In this document: one piece after another, positions 34,403 through 44,269 of the stretch
Layout of the letters: the number at the start of each line of letters is the position of its first letter
Numbering within the stretch: position 1 is the stretch's first letter
Assembly: GCF_943193065.1 (NCBI RefSeq)
Contig: NZ_CALPCS010000002.1
Coordinates: forward strand, 62,001-126,000
Direction of reading: 5' to 3'
Length of the DNA: 64,000 nucleotides
Origin: Veillonella agrestimuris
GTDB taxonomy: Bacteria > Bacillota > Negativicutes > Veillonellales > Veillonellaceae
Translations under genes and position numbers: made by a program
Notes under the pieces: generated by a model
Databases searched by the model: none
The model's input: only the letters and a program-made list of their open reading frames with translations
Told to the model about the DNA's origin: nothing

Positions 34403-35271
34403 TTGCTTTTGTTGGTAGCAGCGGTACTGGTAAGAGTCATAGAGCTCTCGTACTAGCTCATGAAAATAGTGTAGAATGCATCATTGATGATGGTATTTTA
34501 ATTTATGATAATAAAATTGTAGCCGGTACATCGGCAAAAAAGGAAGCCAACCGACTCAAAGCAGTTCGGCGAGCTATTTTTCAAGACCCATTACAAGTTA
34601 AAGCTGTAAAAGAAGAACTGAAAAAAATTAATCCAAATAAACTTATGATTATTGGCACCTCTGACAATATGGTGAAAAAAATAACGAAAGCTTTAGGATT
34701 GCAAGATCCTGATCGTTATATTCGTATTGAAGATGTAGCTACACCAAAGGAGATTGAACGCGCTCAATATGCGCGGTTAAAAGAAGGGAAGCATATTATT
34801 CCTGTTCCTACCATGGAATTAAAGCCTCATTTTAGAGGGTACTTAATTGATCCATTAAAAACAATTTGGCGTCGTAGAACATTTAGAAAACAAGATCCAG
34901 ACAAAATTGGTCACATTGGTTCTGAAGGTTTTGAACGTTCTGTGGTAAGACCGGCCTTTAGCTATTATGGTCGTCTAACATTTGATGATGACGTAATTAT
35001 TAAACTTGTTAAAAATGGATTGAAAAAAGTAGCTGGCGTAGATACATCGTCAGACATTACTTTCAAAAAAAGTTCGAAAGGGCAAAATGGATTGATGTTA
35101 GATATGTCTGTTGTTATTGAACGAGGTTATTCTGTGAAACCATTAATGCAAGAGGTACAGAAATCAGTTCGCAACGAATTAGAATATATTACAGGCATGT
35201 CTGTAGAACGGATGACCATTAAAGTTAAACATATTGTAGAAACAAAGCGTAAAATTATTAAACGCACCTAG
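34393..35271 (+). CDS. P-loop ATP-binding protein fused to an Asp23/Gls24-like domain
   Basis: The 292-residue protein opens with a Walker A motif GSSGTGKS (residues 8-15). The P-loop region, with a basic linker (TIWRRRTFRK), runs to about residue 190. From about residue 200 it matches the Asp23/Gls24 alkaline-shock fold: GRLTFDDDVI near residue 203, KKVAGV, a short beta region, and VQKSVRNELEYITGMSVERMTI near residue 262. Asp23-type proteins normally stand alone and act in envelope stress or at the membrane in Gram-positive bacteria. The job of the fusion is unknown. It overlaps the PHP gene by 10 bases and precedes miaB by 8, so it is an operon member. Confidence 0.82.
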   Translation: MEVIAFVGSSGTGKSHRALVLAHENSVECIIDDGILIYDNKIVAGTSAKKEANRLKAVRRAIFQDPLQVKAVKEELKKINPNKLMIIGTSDNMVKKITKALGLQDPDRYIRIEDVATPKEIERAQYARLKEGKHIIPVPTMELKPHFRGYLIDPLKTIWRRRTFRKQDPDKIGHIGSEGFERSVVRPAFSYYGRLTFDDDVIIKLVKNGLKKVAGVDTSSDITFKKSSKGQNGLMLDMSVVIERGYSVKPLMQEVQKSVRNELEYITGMSVERMTIKVKHIVETKRKIIKRT

Positions 35272-35279
35272 GAGTAAGA

Positions 35280-36596
35280 ATGAAGTCATATTATATTTAT
35301 ACCTACGGTTGTCAAATGAATACGGCCGATTCCGAGCGACTATCGCATCAATTAGAACTGGTTGGCTATGGTCCTACAGAAGATGTAGAAGAGGCGGATT
35401 TAATTCTATTGAATACTTGTGCTGTTCGTGAAACTGCAGAAACTAAGGTGTATGGACGGATTGGTGAATTAAAACGATTAAAACAAAAAAATAAAGACTT
35501 AATTATTGCTATTACTGGTTGTATGGCTCAGAAAAATCAAGCAGATATGTTCAAACGAGCTCCACATATTGATATTGTATTGGGGACGCATAATATTCAA
35601 CATATTAATGAAATGATTGATGAAGTAAAACGAACTCACAAACATCAAATCAATGTAGAAATGGACCATACAGTGTTACCAGAGTTAGAGGCTAAACCAA
35701 ATGGTACGTTTTTTGCTTGGGTTCCTATTATGAATGGCTGTAATAAGTTCTGTACATATTGCATCGTTCCTCATGTACGAGGCCGCGAGATTAGTCGACC
35801 TGTGGAAGCTATCGTAAAAGAAGTAACCGAGTTAGGTAAAAAAGGCTTTAAAGAAATTACTTTGTTAGGGCAAAATGTAAACTCCTATGGGTTAGACTTT
35901 AAAGATGGCACTGATTTTGGTACTTTAGTAGATGCTCTTGACAATATTCCTGGTATTGAGCGGATTCGCTATATGACGAGTCATCCTCAAGATATGACGA
36001 AATCCATGATTGATGCATTAGGTCGATCTAGCAATATTGTGACTCATTTACATTTACCAATTCAGTCTGGTTCCAATCGTATTTTACAAAAGATGAATAG
36101 ACACTATACCATCGAGCATTATAAAGAACTATTACAATATTGTCGTGAAACAATCAAAGATGTAGTAGTTACTACAGATATTATTGTAGGCTTTCCAGGA
36201 GAAACAGAGGAAGATTTTGAACAAACGTTACAACTGCTTAAAGATGTACGATACGATATGGCGTATACATTTATTTATTCTAAGCGGTCGGGCACTCCAG
36301 CAGCTACGATGGAAAACCAAGTACCAGAGGAAGTAAAACGAGTTCGATTACAACAATTAATGGACATTCAAAATGAAATTTCTTTAGAGCTAAATAAAGA
36401 AATGGAAGGTCACATATATGATATTATCGTAGAAGGTCCAAGTGCAAAAGATGATAATATGTGGTTTGGTCGTACATCAGGGAATAAAATGGTATTATTT
36501 CCCAAAGATGAGTCTTTAACAGTAGGTATGACTGTACCAGCTTATATTGATAAAGCACAAACTTGGGTCTGCTACGGCACGATTCAAAAGGGGTAA
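35280..36596 (+). CDS. miaB: tRNA-2-methylthio-N6-dimethylallyladenosine synthase MiaB
   Basis: MiaB adds the 2-methylthio group to i6A37 in tRNAs, acting after MiaA (42029-42958). The 438-residue protein has the N-terminal UPF0004 domain with three cluster cysteines (YGCQMN at 8, NTCAVRE near 46, TGCMAQK near 80) and the radical-SAM cluster motif CNKFCTYC near residue 155. A C-terminal TRAM domain follows. An AGGAG site sits in the 8-base gap before it. Confidence 0.96.
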   Translation: MKSYYIYTYGCQMNTADSERLSHQLELVGYGPTEDVEEADLILLNTCAVRETAETKVYGRIGELKRLKQKNKDLIIAITGCMAQKNQADMFKRAPHIDIVLGTHNIQHINEMIDEVKRTHKHQINVEMDHTVLPELEAKPNGTFFAWVPIMNGCNKFCTYCIVPHVRGREISRPVEAIVKEVTELGKKGFKEITLLGQNVNSYGLDFKDGTDFGTLVDALDNIPGIERIRYMTSHPQDMTKSMIDALGRSSNIVTHLHLPIQSGSNRILQKMNRHYTIEHYKELLQYCRETIKDVVVTTDIIVGFPGETEEDFEQTLQLLKDVRYDMAYTFIYSKRSGTPAATMENQVPEEVKRVRLQQLMDIQNEISLELNKEMEGHIYDIIVEGPSAKDDNMWFGRTSGNKMVLFPKDESLTVGMTVPAYIDKAQTWVCYGTIQKG

Positions 36597-36598
36597 GA

Positions 36599-39241
36599 AT
36601 GGCAAAAAAATTAACACCTATGATGGAACAATATTTAGAGATTAAATCTCGTCATCCTGACGAATTATTGTTCTTTCGGTTAGGTGATTTTTATGAACTA
36701 TTTAATGAAGATGCAATTACAGCATCTAGAGAATTAAATATTACCTTAACAGGCCGATCTGCAGGGGAAGAGGAACGAACACCAATGTGTGGCGTTCCTT
36801 TTCATGCTGCTGAAAGTTATATCGATACTTTAGTAAAAAAAGGCTATAAAGTTGCTATTTGCGAACAATTAGAGGATCCGAAAGCTGTAAAAGGTATTGT
36901 AAAGCGGGATGTTGTAAAAGTCATTACCCCTGGTACTGTTATGACAGAAAATGGAAATGATGCACGGAGTAATAACTTTTTATCTCTCTTTTATGCTGTA
37001 AAAGATGGATGGGTTTTGATTTTTTCGGATATATCAACAGGGGAAGTCATCTGGGACCGCGTTCCTACAGATCAAATGAGTCATCTCTATGATGCTTTTA
37101 GTATTTATAGACCATCTGAAATCATTGTTCCTGAGGGTAGCACGATACCGACGCAAATTACAGATTTTATTGATAATCAATTTGAGCATATTGTGTTTTC
37201 TCCATTTTCTGCATTGAATCGAATAGAAGAAGCTAGACAAAAAGCCAATGACCATTTTGAAAGTGTTGGTTTAATGGAAGAAGATGTGCTAGAAGCATTA
37301 GGTTTTATGCTCCTCTATTTAGAAGAGTCTATCAAAACTGGTATTTCTCATATTAACTACCTTCATCAATTAGATGTGGGCAATCGATTGATTTTAGATA
37401 CTGCCTCACTGCGCCACTTAGAAATTACCCATAATCTTCGTGATGGCGGTGTAAAAGGGACTTTACTTGATGTATTAGATCGTACATTAACACCTATGGG
37501 GGCACGGCTATTAAAACAATGGTTAGAAACACCACTCATAGATGTACCTCATATTCAAAGACGACAAGCGGCTATTTCTGAATTGATTACAAAACATGCG
37601 GAAAGTCTAGAATTACAATCGTATTTAGACAATATTTATGATTTTGAACGTATTGTAGGTCGTATTGAAACTGGATCTGTATCACCACGAGACTTTACCT
37701 CTTTGCGGGAATCATTAGAAGTATTGCCGCGTATTAAATCTGTATTGGCCCAGTTTTCAGGTCTCGCTTTAACATCTATTAATGAACGCATGAATGATCA
37801 TCGCGATATATATGAGCTCTTATCTAGAGCGATTGCTGAACAGCCTGCTTTGACATTAAAAGAAGGTCGTGTCATTCGAGATGGCTATAATGAAGAACTA
37901 GATGAACTTCGTTCTTTATCTACCAATAGTCAAGAATGGTTAAAAGAGTTAGAAGATAAAGCGAAGGAAGAAACTGGTATTAAATTAAAAACTGGATATA
38001 ATAAAGTATTTGGTTACTATTTTGAAGTGACTCGATTACATGCAGAAAATGTGCCTCCTTACTTTATTCGTAAACAAACGTTAGCTAATGCAGAACGCTA
38101 TATTACGCCAGAATTGAAAGAATTTGAAATCAAAATTCTCAGTGCCAAAGAAAAAATCATCGCTTTAGAACATCGCTTATATCAAGAATTGCGGGAGCAA
38201 ATTAAAGATGTGGTTAAAAGTGTTCAAGAAACGGCAAGAGCTCTGGCCGAACTAGATGTATTAGCATCGTTAAGCACAGTAGCATATGAGTCGAATTATA
38301 TTTGCCCGAGTATCATTATGAATGGCTCTATTAATATTCGTGATGGTAGACATCCAGTCATTGAAAAACTCTTAAAACGTGAGGTATTTGTACCTAATGA
38401 TGTACTATTGAATCACGATGAAGAAGAGTTTATGCTCATTACAGGCCCTAATATGGCCGGCAAGTCTACGTATATGCGACAAGTAGCAATTCTTATGATT
38501 ATGGCCCAAATCGGTTCTTTTATTCCTGCTCGAGAAGCCACGATTTCTCCAGTAGATCGCATTTTTACACGCGTTGGTGCTAGTGATGATATTTCTACTG
38601 GGCAAAGTACGTTCATGGTGGAAATGAAGGAAGTAGCTTATATTTTAGATAATGCTACTTCGAAAAGTTTAATCATCCTCGATGAAATTGGTCGAGGCAC
38701 AAGTACGTTTGACGGTTTGAGCATTGCTCAAGCGGTAGTAGAACATATTTGTAAACACGTGCATGCAAAAACTTTATTTGCTACACATTACCATGAGTTA
38801 ATTCCTTTGGAAGATGTATATCCGAGGTTAAAAAATTATACCGTAGCTGTCAAAGAAAAAGGGAAAGATATTGCTTTCTTGCGCCGTATCATTCGAGGCG
38901 GCGCAGACCGGAGTTATGGTATTCATGTAGCTAAATTAGCAGGTCTTCCACAACAAGTATTAAAACGAGCAGAAGTGATCTTATCGAATTTAGAAGAACA
39001 AGGTCCATCTAGTGAAAATTTAGCAGATCGAGTACAGACGTCTCATACAGTGAATGGTGCAGATCTGATTACACCCTTAACTGCTAAAGATATAAACAGT
39101 TTAGAGGGATTTGGAAATCTATTTACTCACTCTGTAGTAGATTCATTATTAGCTATGGACATCAATACGATGACCCCTATAGAAGCGTTAAATGCTATTC
39201 ATCAATTACAATTAGAAGCTCGCAATGGAGGCGGTAAATAA
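36599..39241 (+). CDS. mutS: DNA mismatch repair protein MutS
   Basis: MutS recognises mismatches and loop-outs. The 880-residue protein has the mismatch-wedging Phe and Glu in GDFYELF near residue 29, the MCGVPFHA segment near residue 62, the core and lever region, the Walker A GPNMAGKST near residue 618 and DEIGRGTSTFDG near residue 693. A dimerisation tail ends the protein. The ATG at 36599 follows an AAAAGGGG site in the end of miaB; upstream in-frame codons lie within miaB. The stop overlaps the mutL start (TAATG). Confidence 0.98.
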   Translation: MAKKLTPMMEQYLEIKSRHPDELLFFRLGDFYELFNEDAITASRELNITLTGRSAGEEERTPMCGVPFHAAESYIDTLVKKGYKVAICEQLEDPKAVKGIVKRDVVKVITPGTVMTENGNDARSNNFLSLFYAVKDGWVLIFSDISTGEVIWDRVPTDQMSHLYDAFSIYRPSEIIVPEGSTIPTQITDFIDNQFEHIVFSPFSALNRIEEARQKANDHFESVGLMEEDVLEALGFMLLYLEESIKTGISHINYLHQLDVGNRLILDTASLRHLEITHNLRDGGVKGTLLDVLDRTLTPMGARLLKQWLETPLIDVPHIQRRQAAISELITKHAESLELQSYLDNIYDFERIVGRIETGSVSPRDFTSLRESLEVLPRIKSVLAQFSGLALTSINERMNDHRDIYELLSRAIAEQPALTLKEGRVIRDGYNEELDELRSLSTNSQEWLKELEDKAKEETGIKLKTGYNKVFGYYFEVTRLHAENVPPYFIRKQTLANAERYITPELKEFEIKILSAKEKIIALEHRLYQELREQIKDVVKSVQETARALAELDVLASLSTVAYESNYICPSIIMNGSINIRDGRHPVIEKLLKREVFVPNDVLLNHDEEEFMLITGPNMAGKSTYMRQVAILMIMAQIGSFIPAREATISPVDRIFTRVGASDDISTGQSTFMVEMKEVAYILDNATSKSLIILDEIGRGTSTFDGLSIAQAVVEHICKHVHAKTLFATHYHELIPLEDVYPRLKNYTVAVKEKGKDIAFLRRIIRGGADRSYGIHVAKLAGLPQQVLKRAEVILSNLEEQGPSSENLADRVQTSHTVNGADLITPLTAKDINSLEGFGNLFTHSVVDSLLAMDINTMTPIEALNAIHQLQLEARNGGGK

Positions 39242-41187
39242 TGGCGACTATTCATGTATTGGATGAAACAACAATCAATAAAATAGCTGCCGGAGAAGTT
39301 GTAGAAAGACCTGCATCAGTGGTAAAAGAGCTAGTTGAAAATTCTATCGATGCTGGTGCTACAACGATTGACGTAGAAATTGGTGATGGTGGTATTAATT
39401 ATATGCGCATTACCGATAATGGAAAAGGGATGGTTGAAGAAGATGCTCGTCTCGCTGTATTGCGCCATGCGACGTCAAAAATTCAACAAGTAGAAGACTT
39501 ATTTGATATTGCTTCATTGGGCTTCCGCGGCGAAGCGTTAGCTAGTATTGCCTCAGTATCTCATTTTTCCTTAGTAACGCGAACAAAAGAGAATGATATG
39601 GGCACGCGTATCCTTATTGATGGCGGTGCTTTCACAGATTGTAGTCCTTATGGGTCAGCGCCTGGTACGACCATTGAAGTACGAGATTTATTTTATAATA
39701 CGCCAGCGCGAAGAAAATTTTTGAAAACAGAGCGTACAGAAAGCTCAAAAATTCAAGATATTGTAGGTAAACTAGCGCTTAGTAATCCTCATATTGCATT
39801 TAAACTCACTGTAGATGATAAGATCTCCATTATCACTCCTGGAAATGGAGTATTAGCCGATACTGTGGCAGCCTTATATGGATATAAAACGAAAGAAGAT
39901 ATTTTTTCTGTTGCCTATGAAAGTGAACATATCTTTATTGAAGGTGTCGTATCAAAACCGACATTATTGAAGAGCACTCGTATTTGGCAAACAATTATCG
40001 TTAATAATCGCGTTATTTCTGATAAAACTATTATTAAAGCCATCGACAATGCCTATCATGCATTGCTCCCCAAAAATGGACATCCTTTAGTGGTTTTACA
40101 AATTACAGTGCCACCGGACATAGTGGATATTAATGTACATCCTCGCAAGAGTGAAGTTAAATTCTCGGATGATAAAATCATTTTTAAAGCTGTTTATCAT
40201 AGTATTTTAAACGCTTTAAATAATCCGTTGCACGAACGATATCAGCGAGAGTCTTCTCAATTTTTAGACTCTTCTATGAATACCGAGTCTAAAGGCTATG
40301 ATTCGTATCAATCCACACAGTCTGTTAAAGATATGAACAATGTAGCAGAACATATTGCTACTACAGTTGACTATGATAAGGTTTTTGGCAATACTCGTAG
40401 CAAAGGCTATGAAGTATTGCGCCAAGAAACACAAGACTTTGTAGATGGATTAAAAGAAAAGGGCTACACGGCACCTAAAAAAGTTAATTATGAACAGGAA
40501 TATTTTGACGATGCTTCTTTCACCGCTGTACCAACTGCTTATAGTAGTTATACGACGGAAGATAAAGAACGATTCCATCGTATCCACAGCGAAACTATAG
40601 AAGAACGGCAAATTCAAACCTCTGGTTTTATACCGATGGGACAAGTTGCTTCTTGCTATATTTTGGCAAAAAAAGGAGACGATTTATACATTATCGACCA
40701 ACACGCTGCTCATGAACGAGTGCGTTACGATGTATTATGTAAATCGTCGGAAGCAATTCCCATGCAAACTTTATTAGTACCTATTTATCATAGTGCAACG
40801 GATGATGAAATCGATTTGATCGACACAGAACGAGATGCTTTATTAGACTTGGGTTTTGACGTTGAATTAGGTGGACCTAGTCAAATGAAAGTGGTAGGAG
40901 CGCCTGTTGATCTTGTAGAAAGTAAAGCGCAAGAAATTTTGCAATATGTATTTACCTATTTACATAATCATGAACAACCTACACAAGCACAATTGCGTCA
41001 TGAAATGTTAGCCTACGCCTCGTGTCGTGGTGCTATAAAAGCGGGCCATAATCTCAATATGTATCAAATGACTACACTTATTGAAGACTTATTTCATACA
41101 GAAAAACCATATGTGTGTCCTCATGGACGTCCTACTATTATTAAATTTACACCACAAGAACTGGGAAAATTATTTTTGCGTTCTTAA
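39241..41187 (+). CDS. mutL: DNA mismatch repair protein MutL
   Basis: MutL couples MutS to strand incision. The 648-residue protein has the GHKL ATPase motifs: EVVERPASVVKELVENSIDAG near residue 18 (the catalytic Glu included), DNGKGM near residue 59, and GFRGEALASI near residue 94. After a poorly conserved linker, the C-terminal domain carries DQHAAHE at residues 486-492 and the metal-site segment CPHGRPT near residue 626. The endonuclease motif DQHA-x2-E-x4-E has Asp497 in place of its last Glu. The C-terminal domain is of the nicking type, unlike that of E. coli. Confidence 0.97.
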   Translation: MATIHVLDETTINKIAAGEVVERPASVVKELVENSIDAGATTIDVEIGDGGINYMRITDNGKGMVEEDARLAVLRHATSKIQQVEDLFDIASLGFRGEALASIASVSHFSLVTRTKENDMGTRILIDGGAFTDCSPYGSAPGTTIEVRDLFYNTPARRKFLKTERTESSKIQDIVGKLALSNPHIAFKLTVDDKISIITPGNGVLADTVAALYGYKTKEDIFSVAYESEHIFIEGVVSKPTLLKSTRIWQTIIVNNRVISDKTIIKAIDNAYHALLPKNGHPLVVLQITVPPDIVDINVHPRKSEVKFSDDKIIFKAVYHSILNALNNPLHERYQRESSQFLDSSMNTESKGYDSYQSTQSVKDMNNVAEHIATTVDYDKVFGNTRSKGYEVLRQETQDFVDGLKEKGYTAPKKVNYEQEYFDDASFTAVPTAYSSYTTEDKERFHRIHSETIEERQIQTSGFIPMGQVASCYILAKKGDDLYIIDQHAAHERVRYDVLCKSSEAIPMQTLLVPIYHSATDDEIDLIDTERDALLDLGFDVELGGPSQMKVVGAPVDLVESKAQEILQYVFTYLHNHEQPTQAQLRHEMLAYASCRGAIKAGHNLNMYQMTTLIEDLFHTEKPYVCPHGRPTIIKFTPQELGKLFLRS

Positions 41188-41216
41188 TGATAATAGAGTT
41201 TAGATAAAAGGGTTAT

Positions 41217-42020
41217 ATGATTATTACGACATCGCAAAAAATAACAGAAGAGAAAAAATTAGAAGCTAAACGATTGGCCTTAGAATTTTCTTTATCTTAT
41301 GTTGAACGTGCTAAGCGTCCTTTGCAAGAGTTGTTAACTATATCTCAGCCTGTAGCGGTAGTCGGTAATCAGGACTTAACGATTCATTTCAATGAGGACC
41401 AAAGACATAGCTTTCATCTATCTATGGCGCAACTGAGATTGTTGAGAATTGATAAAGATGGCGATGATCATTTAGTATCTGCGGTGAACCAACTCATACA
41501 TAATAAGGATGCATCTGATCATGGTTCCGTACAGAATTTATCCATGTTAGATTGTACATTAGGACTTGGCGGGGATAGTATCATCTTATCTTATGCCTTT
41601 CCTAACGCTTCCATTGAAAGTATAGAAGGTTCTTTTCCCATTTGGTTAGCTACTACTTATGGCTTACAGAACTTTCACCACGAAAAGGACGATGTAACGG
41701 CTGCGTTACGACGGATTACAACGATCCACGGTGATTTTCGGGATATACTAGCTAAGAAAGAAAAAAAGAGTGTCCATATCATTTATTTTGATCCTATGTT
41801 TGAACGGCCTATTGAAGAAAGTCCTCAATTTAAACCGTTGCGTGGATATACGGTGGAGAGTACGATTACTGATGCTGTGATGATGCAGTCTAAAGAAGTA
41901 GCTCGGTTAGGTGTGATTATAAAAGAAAGACCATCTAGTTCTATTTTTCGTAGATATCCACCTCATGCATGGGTAGGTGGAAAATACAGTCGTATTGGAT
42001 ATGGTATATATTACGTATAG
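41217..42020 (+). CDS. RsmJ/YpiP-like class I SAM-dependent methyltransferase
   Basis: The 267-residue protein has a SAM-binding Rossmann motif DCTLGLGGDSIILSYAF near residue 113, an acidic second strand (ESIEG), and a DPMFER motif near residue 197 in the catalytic position. The latter matches DPMF of RsmJ, which methylates G1516 of 16S rRNA in gamma-proteobacteria, and the uncharacterised B. subtilis YpiP. The target here is not proven. It lies 29 bases after mutL with an AAAAGGG site, and its stop is 5 bases before the miaA start region. Confidence 0.8.
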   Translation: MIITTSQKITEEKKLEAKRLALEFSLSYVERAKRPLQELLTISQPVAVVGNQDLTIHFNEDQRHSFHLSMAQLRLLRIDKDGDDHLVSAVNQLIHNKDASDHGSVQNLSMLDCTLGLGGDSIILSYAFPNASIESIEGSFPIWLATTYGLQNFHHEKDDVTAALRRITTIHGDFRDILAKKEKKSVHIIYFDPMFERPIEESPQFKPLRGYTVESTITDAVMMQSKEVARLGVIIKERPSSSIFRRYPPHAWVGGKYSRIGYGIYYV

Positions 42021-42028
42021 GAGATATG

Positions 42029-42958
42029 ATGGAGCGGTTAATTACGATTCTAGGTCCTACAGCAGTAGGGAAAACAGACTTAACATTGGCGTTAGCTAAA
42101 GCCTACGGTGCCGAAATTATTTCTGGCGATGCTTACCAAGTATACAAAGGGTTAACGATTGGTACGGCGAAACCTAATGAAGAAGAATTGCATATAGCCC
42201 CGCATCATTTAATCGACATATTAGAGCCTAATGATACGTATAGTGTTTCTCTTTTTCAAAGACAAGCAAAAGATATTATTGCAAGGTTAAATGATAAAGG
42301 GACTATTCCTATTCTATCCGGTGGGACTGGGTTATATGTACAGTCCTTATTAGAAAATTATAATTTTAATGATATAGCACCAAATGTTGAACTGCGAGAA
42401 CAATTAGATATACTATATGAAGAACGTGGTATAGATGGCCTTAGGCATAAGGCTGAAGATCTTGCTGACAAAGGCGGAATTCAGATTAATTATACTGATA
42501 AACATCGCTTATATCGTGCCATTGAATTGATGGAGGCTGGCCATTATGAAGGGGTAATAAATCAAACGAAAGATGGTTTATCCTATATGGGGCCAGTGAT
42601 AGGATTAGAAAGAAGTCGAGATGATTTATACGAGCGTATCAATAGACGCGTGGATATCATGATTGACCGTGGATTAGTAGATGAAGTCAGATTTTTATTA
42701 CATCACGGTGTTCAAAGAGAAAGACAAGCTTTCAAAGGTATCGGTTACAAAGAGATGATTCAATATATCGATGGTCATATTACCCTTCATGAGGCTATTG
42801 AGTTAATTAAGAAACATACGCGTCATTTTGCAAAGCGTCAAATTACATGGTATAAGCGGATGCCTTATATTAAGTGGATCTATATTGATTCATCTATGAC
42901 TGAATTAGATATTTTTGAACAAGCTCAATCTATTATTACAAAAAATTTAGGTATCTAG
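42029..42958 (+). CDS. miaA: tRNA dimethylallyltransferase MiaA
   Basis: MiaA transfers the dimethylallyl group to A37 of tRNAs reading codons that start with U; MiaB then adds the methylthio group. The 309-residue protein has the P-loop GPTAVGKT near residue 9, SGDAYQVYKGL near residue 33, GGTGLYVQSLL near residue 95 and the tRNA-binding segment KGIGYKEM near residue 237. Two adjacent ATG codons exist (42026 and 42029). The second has better spacing (5 bases) from the AGGAG site at 42019-42023. Confidence 0.96.
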   Translation: MERLITILGPTAVGKTDLTLALAKAYGAEIISGDAYQVYKGLTIGTAKPNEEELHIAPHHLIDILEPNDTYSVSLFQRQAKDIIARLNDKGTIPILSGGTGLYVQSLLENYNFNDIAPNVELREQLDILYEERGIDGLRHKAEDLADKGGIQINYTDKHRLYRAIELMEAGHYEGVINQTKDGLSYMGPVIGLERSRDDLYERINRRVDIMIDRGLVDEVRFLLHHGVQRERQAFKGIGYKEMIQYIDGHITLHEAIELIKKHTRHFAKRQITWYKRMPYIKWIYIDSSMTELDIFEQAQSIITKNLGI

Positions 42959-43013
42959 ATTGGCATATATAGTATTGGATATTATAAAGTAACGTATATA
43001 AAGAAGAGATATA

Positions 43014-44255
43014 ATGACATTAGAAGATATTCGCAATACAGCTCTTGCAATGGCAGAACCAGAATTTAAGAAGTTTGAACCGATTGCATTGGCTAACACA
43101 AAAAAAGTATTAGAAGCCTTTAAAGAATGCCAAGTATCTGACTACCATTTCAATGGCACTACTGGATATGGCTATAATGACGGAGGTCGGGAAAAATTAG
43201 ATGAAGTATTCGCCTATGTCTTTAAAGGTGAAAAAGCACTGGTAAGACCTCATTTTGTATCGGGCACCCATGCGTTAGCTACCACTTTGATGGCAATTAT
43301 GGGGAATGGTGATAAAGGTAAGGAATTTATTTATGCTGTAGGCGCTCCTTACGATACTATGCAATCTGTCATTGGCGCTACGAGAGAAGTGAGAGGCTCC
43401 TTAGTTGAAAAGGGCTTTATCTATAAAGAAGTACCTTTAAAAGACAATCGCTATGATTTAGATGCTATTGGTGATGCTGTTACTAAAGATACGAGAACAG
43501 TAGTGATTCAACGTTCTCGTGGTTATAGCACTCGTGAGCCTTTATCAATTGATGATATTCGATCCATTGTTCACGTAGTGAAAGCTAAGAACCCAGCAGC
43601 GATTTGTTTCGTTGATAATTGCTATGGTGAATTTACAGAATTAGAGGAACCCTTAGAAGCCGGTGCAGATATTATGGCTGGATCACTTATTAAAAATGCT
43701 GGCGGTGGATTAGCACCTACCGGTGGTTATATTGTAGGTCGAGCAGACTTAGTCGAAGATGCAGCATATCAGTTAATAGCACCTGGTTTAGGGGATCATA
43801 TGGGATCGTATACACCTGGGTATCGATTGTTTTTCCAAGGACTATTCATGGCTCCTCACGTTGTATTGCAAGCTTTAAAAGGGGCGGTGTATACAGCGGC
43901 AGTAGGAGAACTGTTAGGATATGAAGTATTTCCTAAAGTTAATGCAAAGCGTTATGATTTGATTCAAGCCATTAATTTAGAAAATGCTGATGAGATGGAA
44001 CAATTTTGTCGCGGTATGCAAGCGTATTCCCCAGTAGATGCTCATGTTCATCCTATTCCAGGAGATATGCCTGGGTATGAAGATAAAATCATTATGGCTG
44101 GCGGTACTTTTGTGCAAGGTTCTTCTATTGAACTTAGTGCTGATGGCCCTATTCGACCACCATATACTATTTTTATGCAAGGTGGCCTAGTATTTGAACA
44201 TTCCATGCTCGGTATTTTAGGCGCTGCAGAAGAAATTTTGAAATATCGCCAGTAA
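43014..44255 (+). CDS. Methionine gamma-lyase family PLP protein (YnbB/aluminium-resistance family)
   Basis: The 413-residue protein belongs to the fold type I PLP enzymes of the COG4100 group, often annotated as cystathionine beta-lyase or aluminium-resistance protein. It shows a Gly-rich cofactor region, FNGTTGYGYNDGGREKLD near residue 46, and RPHFVSGTHAL near residue 77. The probable Schiff-base lysine lies in SLIKNAGGGLAP near residue 226. The reaction is not established. In Bacillus the gene lies after miaA and hfq; here it follows miaA by 55 bases with no hfq between. An AAGAGATAT site precedes the ATG. Confidence 0.88.
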   Translation: MTLEDIRNTALAMAEPEFKKFEPIALANTKKVLEAFKECQVSDYHFNGTTGYGYNDGGREKLDEVFAYVFKGEKALVRPHFVSGTHALATTLMAIMGNGDKGKEFIYAVGAPYDTMQSVIGATREVRGSLVEKGFIYKEVPLKDNRYDLDAIGDAVTKDTRTVVIQRSRGYSTREPLSIDDIRSIVHVVKAKNPAAICFVDNCYGEFTELEEPLEAGADIMAGSLIKNAGGGLAPTGGYIVGRADLVEDAAYQLIAPGLGDHMGSYTPGYRLFFQGLFMAPHVVLQALKGAVYTAAVGELLGYEVFPKVNAKRYDLIQAINLENADEMEQFCRGMQAYSPVDAHVHPIPGDMPGYEDKIIMAGGTFVQGSSIELSADGPIRPPYTIFMQGGLVFEHSMLGILGAAEEILKYRQ

Positions 44256-44269
44256 ATGGTATAGTACTA

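Noticed and set aside
41969-42028. In-frame upstream extension of miaA
   Set aside because: It lies inside the methyltransferase gene; the normal MiaA start follows an AGGAG at 42019-42023.
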